From Planctomycetota bacterium (GTDB lineage Bacteria > Planctomycetota > SZUA-567): 14,447 bases of DNA. The position numbers and the translations under genes are program-made. The notes under the pieces are model-generated. The model did no database searches. It was not told the origin of the DNA and saw only the letters and a program-made list of their open reading frames with translations. Below are positions 10,478-14,447 of the stretch, one piece after another (positions within the stretch are counted from its first letter, which is position 1; each line of letters starts with the position of its first letter). Where the stretch lies: NCBI GenBank assembly GCA_031278535.1, contig JAITKH010000252.1, positions 1-14,447 on the forward strand, written 5' to 3'.

Positions 10478-11002
10478 TCAGGCGGCGGCTTCGTCCCCGG
10501 CCTCGCTCCGCTTCTTGATTTGGCCCGCCACCCTGGCGCCTCCAGAAAGGACCTGGGCCGACAACTTTCCGCCCAAGTGGAGTATCTGGCCGGAAATGAT
10601 GGACTTCAATTCCTGTTTGGTCGGGCTCTTCGATAATTCAACCACTTGGTTTGAGTCCAGAAGCGACTTCTCGACCAGAGCGCCGTGAAAGAGAAGTTCC
10701 TGCCTTTCCTTCTTGAAATCCACCAAAAAGCGGGCCACGGATACGGGATCTTCGCCCCAGACAAACGCGGTCTGTTCCCTGCAAATGTTTTTCACCCCGT
10801 CGTAACCCAGTTTGCGCATGGCGATGTCAGCCAAGCGGTTCCGGACAAAAAACATTTTGCCGCCGATTGCGGCGAGTCTGCCCCGGAGCTCGTCGATACC
10901 CTGAACGTTCAGTTTCGGATAGCCGACGGCAATGATAAACCCCGCATCTTTGAACAGCTTCACATATGTTTCAACCTGCAATGCATTCACTCGATTTGGC
11001 AT
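10478..11002 (-). CDS. rplJ: 50S ribosomal protein L10
   Basis: A 174-residue L10, the base of the L7/L12 stalk, which binds 23S rRNA with its N-terminal domain and L12 dimers with its C-terminal helix. Recognisable blocks are MPNRVNALQVETYVKLFKDA (1-20), GGKMFFVRNRLADIAMRKL (47-65, the V-[RK]-N-x-L motif), EDPVSVARFLVDF (84-96) and SPTKQELKSII (126-136). The C-terminus is Ala/Gly rich as usual. The ATG at 11002 is chosen because GGGAG lies seven bases upstream and the protein start fits the family. An in-frame ATG at 11032 also has an AAGG upstream but adds ten residues with no family match and lies in a predicted stem. The gene is 73 bases after rplA. The stop is TGA. Confidence 0.95.
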   Translation of the reverse strand: MPNRVNALQVETYVKLFKDAGFIIAVGYPKLNVQGIDELRGRLAAIGGKMFFVRNRLADIAMRKLGYDGVKNICREQTAFVWGEDPVSVARFLVDFKKERQELLFHGALVEKSLLDSNQVVELSKSPTKQELKSIISGQILHLGGKLSAQVLSGGARVAGQIKKRSEAGDEAAA

Positions 11003-11024
11003 GGCGCCACTCCCGTCATACCCC

Positions 11025-11052
11025 GCCCGCATCCCCGCCTTCTCGCACGGGC
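11025..11052 (-). promoter_or_regulatory. Hairpin in the rplA-rplJ spacer (candidate L10 control element)
   Basis: On the minus strand GCCCGTG (11052-11046) pairs with TGCGGGC (11031-11025), five Watson-Crick pairs plus two G-U pairs, around a 14-base loop. The stem covers most of the in-frame ATG at 11032 and ends 22 bases before the preferred rplJ start. L10 leaders are regulated by L10-L12 binding in many bacteria; this spacer is short and I do not see a clear kink-turn, so the assignment is weak. Confidence 0.3.
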
Positions 11053-11075
11053 TGAGTTTTCCGTCCGCACCGAAA

Positions 11076-11783
11076 TCACTCGGAGGAGGCCGTCTCGGCC
11101 TGCAATTGTATTCGCACGCCGGGACCCATGGTAGAAGACACGAAGACTCCGGTGATGTAATCTCCCTTCACCGCCTGCGGACGAATCGCCTTGATGTGAT
11201 TCACCGCAGCCTGGATGTTGTCGGCCAGTTTTCCGGCATCAAAGGAAGCCTTGCCAACCACCATGTGGACATTGCCGTCCTTGTCGTTGCGAAACTCGAT
11301 CTTTCCGGCCGAAAATTCCGCCACCGCCTCGGCCACCTTGTCAGTAACGGTTCCGGACTTTGGACTGGGCATGAGGCCCTTCGGACCAAGAACCTTACCC
11401 AGTTTTCCGACAAAACGCATCATTGCCGGATGGGCGACAGCCACGTCAAATTCCATCCAGCCTCCGGCAATCTTGTCCACCAAATCCTGTCCACCCACTT
11501 CGACGGCGCCGGCATCCATTGCCATTTTCGCGGCTTCGCCTTCGGCAAAAGCCACGACGCGCATAGATTTGCCGATGCCGTGGGGCAGGGACAGGCTTCC
11601 CCTGACCAGTTGGTCCGCCTGTTTCGAATCAATGTTCAGCTTCACCGCCAAATCGATGGTTTCATCAAACTTGGCGGTCGCCCTTTCCTTCACCAGGGTC
11701 GTGGCCTCAGTGATGGAACAAGCTTTGTTGCGGTCGTGGTTTTCACCCGCCTTGCGGAAACGCTTGCTGTGCCTTCCAGCCAT
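11076..11783 (-). CDS. rplA: 50S ribosomal protein L1
   Basis: A 235-residue L1, which binds 23S rRNA at the L1 stalk near the E site and, in many bacteria, represses translation of the rplK-rplA message. The L1 signature GKLGKVLGPKGLMPSPKSGT (126-145) is intact. The N-terminal block GRHSKRFRKAGENHDRNKAC and the C-terminal KGDYITGVFVSSTMGPGVRI (206-225) are typical. The length is that of the family. The ATG at 11783 has AGAGGA next to it and GGGAGGG about ten bases upstream. It follows rplK by 133 bases, a longer gap than the usual rplK-rplA spacing. The stop is TGA. Confidence 0.97.
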   Translation of the reverse strand: MAGRHSKRFRKAGENHDRNKACSITEATTLVKERATAKFDETIDLAVKLNIDSKQADQLVRGSLSLPHGIGKSMRVVAFAEGEAAKMAMDAGAVEVGGQDLVDKIAGGWMEFDVAVAHPAMMRFVGKLGKVLGPKGLMPSPKSGTVTDKVAEAVAEFSAGKIEFRNDKDGNVHMVVGKASFDAGKLADNIQAAVNHIKAIRPQAVKGDYITGVFVSSTMGPGVRIQLQAETASSE

Positions 11784-11857
11784 TCCTCTTGCCCTCCCTT
11801 CCTCCCGCGCCCTGAATCAAAGGATTTCGATCCGGACTTCCGGCGGTCATTCGGCCA

Positions 11858-11872
11858 GCCCTAAAAAAGGGC
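11858..11872 (-). promoter_or_regulatory. Short hairpin in the rplK-rplA spacer
   Basis: On the minus strand GCCCT (11872-11868) pairs with AGGGC (11862-11858) around a U-rich loop. It sits mid-way in the 133-base spacer, 75 bases before rplA. The U-run is in the loop, so it is not a standard terminator. An L1-binding site would be expected in this operon, but I cannot match this stem to the known L1 target with confidence. Confidence 0.25.
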
Positions 11873-11916
11873 CGTCACCTGCCGCCGTCGGGAAGCGGTT
11901 GCCAAAAGCAGCCGAA

Positions 11917-12351
11917 TCAGCCGGCCACCTCAATGCCCATACTCCGAGCGGTGCCGGCAATGATCCGTTTGGCATGCTCGACGTCGCGCGCGTTCAGATC
12001 GGCCTTCTTCGTTTGGGCGATCTCGGCAAGATGCGCCTGGGTGACTTTGCCGACTTTCAGCTTGTTTGGAGCGCCCGATCCCGATTCCACCCCCGCCGCC
12101 TTCTTGAGAAGAATTGCGGCAGGAGGGCTCTTCACCACGAAATCGAAGGTTCGATCAGAATAAACAAAGATTTCCACCGGGACGATAAGCCCCTTCCGGT
12201 CTTGAGTGGCTGCATTGAATCGTTGCACAAACTCGCCTACCGGTACTTGCGCCTGACCCAGGGCTGGTCCCACCGGCGGTGCCGGAGTGGCAGCTCCGGC
12301 CATGCATTGAAGCTTGATTTTGTTGACAACTTCCTTGCCTTTTTTCGCCAT
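11917..12351 (-). CDS. rplK: 50S ribosomal protein L11
   Basis: A 144-residue L11, which binds the GTPase-associated region of 23S rRNA and takes part in factor binding and in the stringent response. The N-terminal proline-rich block PAPPVGPALGQ (23-33), the site involved in thiostrepton action in other bacteria, is intact. The C-terminal rRNA-binding domain contains FDFVVKSPPAAILLKKAAG (69-87) and the final block DVEHAKRIIAGTARSMGIEV (123-142). The segment AQVPVGEFVQRFNAATQ (34-50) differs from the more common GVNIMEFCKAFNA form. The ATG at 12351 has GGGAG about eight bases upstream. It follows nusG after a 176-base structured spacer. The stop is TGA. Confidence 0.97.
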   Translation of the reverse strand: MAKKGKEVVNKIKLQCMAGAATPAPPVGPALGQAQVPVGEFVQRFNAATQDRKGLIVPVEIFVYSDRTFDFVVKSPPAAILLKKAAGVESGSGAPNKLKVGKVTQAHLAEIAQTKKADLNARDVEHAKRIIAGTARSMGIEVAG

Positions 12352-12527
12352 ATGCGACTCCCAAAACCGCTTTCACCACAGAAAACGGACCATCCGCCGC
12401 AGCGGCGGAGTGGGCCGCTTTCCCTTCCTCTTTTCCAGGCGAGAAGCGGCGCATGCCAACCGGATCCCCTACCAGGAATCCCTTTTGTCCTCCGAGAGGC
12501 GGAATATTCCGTACGTCCCACGGCGCG
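12352..12527 (-). promoter_or_regulatory. Structured nusG-rplK spacer, candidate r-protein leader
   Basis: The longest spacer in the window (176 bases) holds several stems on the minus strand. These are GGATTCC/GGGATCC (12481-12475 with 12468-12462, one G-U), GCCGCTT/AAGCGGC (12450-12444 with 12420-12414, 23-base loop), and TCCGCC/GGCGGA (12409-12404 with 12398-12393, five-base loop). A four-bp stem CGGA/TCCG (12396-12393 with 12389-12386), followed by UUUU, competes with the third. In E. coli the rplK leader carries the L1 translational operator. The same role is plausible here by position. I could not define a sigma-70-type promoter. Confidence 0.4.
12500..12511. promoter_or_regulatory. Perfect 12-bp palindrome CGGAATATTCCG
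   Basis: A fully symmetric 12-base sequence lies 16 bases downstream of the nusG stop in the rplK leader. It could be a protein-binding site or fold as a small stem. No known operator consensus was matched and the function is unknown. Confidence 0.25.
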
Positions 12528-13064
12528 TCAGATGCGCTCCACCTGGTGATAGCCCAATTCTACGGGCGTCGAACGCCCGAAGATGAACACATTCACTTTC
12601 AATTGGCCGCGATCGGGATAGATTTCCTCGACCACGCCTTCATAACTGCCGAACGGCCCTTCCTTGATCCGCACCTGCTCGCCCATTTCGAACTCGACCT
12701 TGGGTTTCGGCTTTTCCCTTCCATCGTCAATAATCTTGAGGATGCGGTTTATCTCGTCGTCCGGAAGCGGCTGCGGTTTCCGGGGATCGGCGGAAACAAA
12801 ACCGCTGACGCCGGCAGTCTCGGTAATGATGTACCAGGCGTCGTCGTTTTCCATGTCCATTTCAATAAACAAGTACCCGGGATAGGTCTTCTGTTCCACC
12901 ACCCGCTTCTTGCCGTCCTTCCTGACCTCCTGCACGCTTTCATACGGAATGAGAAGCGTGCGGATGACGTCGCCCAAACCCTTGTTCCGGATTTTGTCCG
13001 CAATCAAGTTCTTGATGCGTTCCTCGCGCTCGGGCTGAACTTTCAGGGCGAACCAGGTGGCCAT
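12528..13064 (-). CDS. nusG: Transcription termination/antitermination factor NusG
   Basis: A 178-residue NusG that binds the clamp helices of RNA polymerase and links it to Rho or ribosomal protein S10. The NGN domain (1 to about 112) begins ATWFALKVQPEREERIKN and contains KTYPGYLFIEMDM (59-71) and the TAGVSGFVS block (83-91). A short linker (113-124, DDGREKPKPKVE) leads to the KOW domain (about 125-178), with GEQVRIKEGPFGSYEGVVEE (128-147) and IFGRSTPVEL (161-170). The ATG at 13064 lies nine bases after the secE stop, with the GGAGGAGG ribosome-binding site overlapping the spacer and the secE stop region, so translation is probably coupled. The length is standard, with no large insertion. 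Confidence 0.98.
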   Translation of the reverse strand: MATWFALKVQPEREERIKNLIADKIRNKGLGDVIRTLLIPYESVQEVRKDGKKRVVEQKTYPGYLFIEMDMENDDAWYIITETAGVSGFVSADPRKPQPLPDDEINRILKIIDDGREKPKPKVEFEMGEQVRIKEGPFGSYEGVVEEIYPDRGQLKVNVFIFGRSTPVELGYHQVERI

Positions 13065-13073
13065 CGCCTCCTC

Positions 13074-13508
13074 CTATTCCGCGAACAGCAACGACTGGAA
13101 CAAGCCCCGGGTGACGAGAAGCTGAAGAAGCAGATCCGTCACCCAAATGAATACGGTAAAAAGAATGGAGCAGACAATGACCACGTAGGTTGATCCCCAC
13201 GCTTCGGTCTTGGGATCGAAAAGCGGCATGACGGCCGGCCACACCACCTTCCGCAGTTCGTCGTCCATGTCGACAAGATAGTCGGCCGCCTTGGCGGAGC
13301 GGAAGACGAGCCAGCCGGACACGGCAACGACGCCAAGCAGAAGGATCAGGGCGCCGATGAAAGCCGGATTGACATAGGCATCGAAACGGCTGGCCGGAGA
13401 AATCGGCCTGAGCCATCCAAACCACGACAGGCCGGCATATCCGGCAACCAGGAAGCCTACAATCAGCGCCCCCATCCGGGATGGCATCCCCTGCCCCGCT
13501 TTATACAC
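13074..13508 (-). CDS. secE: Preprotein translocase subunit SecE, three-helix form
   Basis: A 144-residue SecE, a subunit of the SecYEG channel in the inner membrane. The essential C-terminal part has the amphipathic helix DDELRKVVWPA (82-92) and the last membrane helix (about 107-131, containing D125). Two further hydrophobic segments precede it (about 13-33 and 48-69), as in the long proteobacterial and planctomycete forms; many bacteria have only the last helix. The start is GTG at 13508: a perfect AAGGAGGTG ribosome-binding site lies seven bases upstream, which decides the start despite the non-ATG codon. It begins 42 bases after the tRNA-Trp 3' end and is followed at once by nusG. The stop is TAG. 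Confidence 0.95.
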   Translation of the reverse strand: MYKAGQGMPSRMGALIVGFLVAGYAGLSWFGWLRPISPASRFDAYVNPAFIGALILLLGVVAVSGWLVFRSAKAADYLVDMDDELRKVVWPAVMPLFDPKTEAWGSTYVVIVCSILFTVFIWVTDLLLQLLVTRGLFQSLLFAE

Positions 13509-13525
13509 GGAAACACCTCCTTGTT

Positions 13526-13539
13526 CGTCCTCCGGGACG
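13526..13539 (-). promoter_or_regulatory. Small hairpin ahead of the secE ribosome-binding site
   Basis: On the minus strand CGTCC (13539-13535) and GGACG (13530-13526) form a five-bp stem with a CGGA tetraloop, directly between the tRNA 3' end and the secE ribosome-binding site. It could mark the new 5' end after tRNA processing. Role inferred. Confidence 0.25.
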
Positions 13540-13550
13540 GAATCTGAAAA

Positions 13551-13626
13551 TGGCAGGGGCGGAGGGAGTCGAACCCCCAGCCGCTGGTTTTGGAAACCAG
13601 TGCTCTGCCAATTGAGCTACACCCCT
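13551..13626 (-). tRNA. trnW: tRNA-Trp (anticodon CCA)
   Basis: A 76-base tRNA with the 3' CCA encoded (13553-13551). The acceptor stem AGGGGTG pairs with CGCCCCT (one G-U), with discriminator G. The D-arm reads GCTCAATTGGCAGAGC, the anticodon stem CTGGT/ACCAG encloses loop TTCCAAA with anticodon CCA (complement of 13591-13593), and the T-arm contains GGTTCGACTCC. tRNA-Trp upstream of secE is a common arrangement in bacteria. The first ten bases overlap the 3' end of bioY. Confidence 0.98.
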
Positions 13627-14282
13627 TTGTCGCGGCGACGCGCATCCGCCGGAACGGCCCGGCCCCGACCCAGCCATGCCACAACCAGTGCCGCCGCGCC
13701 GGATTTGAAAAAATCGACAATCACGAAAGGAAAGAAACCTTTGGCAAAGGCGTCTTCCCAGGTCGCCGTCGTCCCACTGGCTCGCATCCAGGCATAAAGC
13801 CAAAGTGCGCCGGGCAGAAGTATCAGGACCGCATCCGAAATGTACAACACCAGCCACGTCGGGAACCAGCGGCAACGGGACGGCTCGCGGGCGAAAACGG
13901 ACAACGCCAAGGACATCAGCACAAAACCCAGGAGGTATCCGCCGTTCGAGCCGGCGACCGCCGATCCCCCCCCCTTCAATCCGGCGAGCCAAGGAAGGCC
14001 AAGCCCAGCCAGCCCTACATACAAAATCGGGGCGAGGACACCCCAACCCCACCCCAGACACACGGCAATCGAGGCTACCGAAAATGTCTGCAGGGTCAAC
14101 GGAACCGGCGTAAAAGGAAGCGGGAGTGAAATCTGGGCCGAAACGCCGATGACGGCGGCTGCCGCCAAAGCCAAGGCCAGCCGTCCGCCAATTCCCAAAC
14201 TATTGCGCCAAGCGTAAAAGGAGGCGCGCTGCCTTGCCGCCCCTGCCGCCAGGATTCCCGCCATGTCCGGTATTGCGCTCAT
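13617..14282 (-). CDS. bioY: BioY-family biotin transporter S component
   Basis: A 221-residue integral membrane protein, the substrate-binding (S) subunit of ECF-type biotin uptake systems; some BioY proteins also work without the ATPase module. Family blocks are AQISLPLPFTPVPLTLQT (49-66), GLAGLGLPWLAG (90-101), GSNGGYLLGF (111-120) and the last helix with FVIVDFFKSGAAALVVAWL (186-204, where the conserved D190 and K193 sit). About six membrane segments are visible. A 30-residue polar and Ala-rich N-terminus precedes the first helix, so the true start could be M7. The ATG at 14282 has AAGGA 12 bases upstream, a rather long spacing. No ecfA or ecfT gene is present here. The stop TAG (13619-13617) lies within the tRNA-Trp gene. 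Its position in the tuf-secE interval is unusual. Confidence 0.9.
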   Translation of the reverse strand: MSAIPDMAGILAAGAARQRASFYAWRNSLGIGGRLALALAAAAVIGVSAQISLPLPFTPVPLTLQTFSVASIAVCLGWGWGVLAPILYVGLAGLGLPWLAGLKGGGSAVAGSNGGYLLGFVLMSLALSVFAREPSRCRWFPTWLVLYISDAVLILLPGALWLYAWMRASGTTATWEDAFAKGFFPFVIVDFFKSGAAALVVAWLGRGRAVPADARRRDKGV

Positions 14283-14320
14283 TTGTATGCGCCATCCTTC
14301 TCTCTTGTCGCCATATCAAT

Positions 14321-14351
14321 GGACAAAACCGTCCCGCGGCCGGGTTTGTCC
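14321..14351. promoter_or_regulatory. Inverted repeat between tuf and bioY
   Basis: GGACAAAACC (14321-14330) and GGGTTTGTCC (14342-14351) form a dyad with nine of ten positions paired and an 11-base centre. In the transcript it would form a stem 28 bases after the tuf stop, with no following U-run. It could be a tuf 3' structure or an operator for bioY. The inner AAACC...GGTTT halves recall part of a BirA box, but the outer bases and spacing do not fit. Confidence 0.4.
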
Positions 14352-14379
14352 GGGCGGCGGGGCGCGTTTGCCGGCGAAA

Positions 14380-14447
14380 TTACTCGACGACTTCCGTCAC
14401 CACTCCAGAACCGACCGTCCGCCCGCCTTCGCGGATGGCGAAGCGCA
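14380..14447 (-). CDS. tuf: Elongation factor Tu, C-terminal end (5' part outside the window)
   Basis: The last 21 codons before the stop TAA (14382-14380) read RFAIREGGRTVGSGVVTEVV plus a final Glu. This is the canonical C-terminal end of EF-Tu, the GTPase that brings aminoacyl-tRNA to the ribosome. The rest of the gene, including the GTP-binding domain, lies beyond the window edge. It is co-oriented with bioY, tRNA-Trp and secE, 97 bases upstream of bioY, in line with the common tuf-secE-nusG gene order. Confidence 0.95.
   Translation of the reverse strand, partial: RFAIREGGRTVGSGVVTEVVE

Noticed and set aside
11215..12549. Plus-strand open frame (444 codons) opposite rplA, rplK and the nusG end
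   Set aside because: It spans three conserved minus-strand genes and shows low-complexity, non-protein-like composition.
14283..14379. A hidden rpmG (L33) or a sigma-70 promoter between tuf and bioY
   Set aside because: No L33-like frame was found and no hexamer pair with good spacing is visible in the 97 bases.

Overview
The window is a single co-oriented block of information-processing genes, all on the minus strand, and it matches the classic tuf / secE-nusG / rplKAJL / rpoBC locus of bacteria. Read in the direction of transcription (from high to low coordinates) the order is: tuf (3' end only), bioY, tRNA-Trp, secE, nusG, rplK, rplA, rplJ, rplL, rpoB, a small DUF4282-like membrane protein gene, rpoC. 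No mobile element, CRISPR array, phage gene or convergent gene was seen, and no stretch over 300 bases lacks a gene. The large plus-strand open frames are all antisense shadows of these genes.

The organism is a GC-rich bacterium using the standard code (TAA, TAG and TGA all terminate recognisable genes). The RpoB and RpoC sequences, together with a long three-helix SecE whose last part reads ADYLVDMDDELRKVVWP, look most like the Planctomycetota or wider PVC group. This is recognition from memory, not a search, and should be taken as a moderate-confidence inference.

Region by region: 14447-13551 carries the end of EF-Tu, a biotin ECF-transporter S component (bioY) where many bacteria have rpmG, and a tRNA-Trp whose first ten bases overlap the bioY 3' end, so that the bioY stop codon is U8-A9-G10 of the tRNA. 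13508-12528 holds secE and nusG, tightly coupled. 12351-9977 holds the four ribosomal protein genes for L11, L1, L10 and L7/L12, separated by spacers of 73-176 bases that contain predictable hairpins, as expected for an autoregulated r-protein operon. 9805-121 holds the RNA polymerase beta and beta-prime genes, interrupted by the DUF4282-like gene.

The most unusual items are: (1) an RpoB of about 1640 residues carrying an approximately 160-residue insertion just before the rifampicin region, built from three tandem units resembling a short element of the beta-prime N-terminal region, an unusual internal kinship between the two largest polymerase subunits; (2) a membrane protein gene, with its own strong ribosome-binding site, wedged between rpoB and rpoC; (3) bioY placed in the tuf-trnW-secE interval and overlapping the tRNA; and (4) a series of strong hairpins in the spacers, notably the 16-bp stem between rplL and rpoB and two stems just ahead of rpoC, which could set the stoichiometry of the products.
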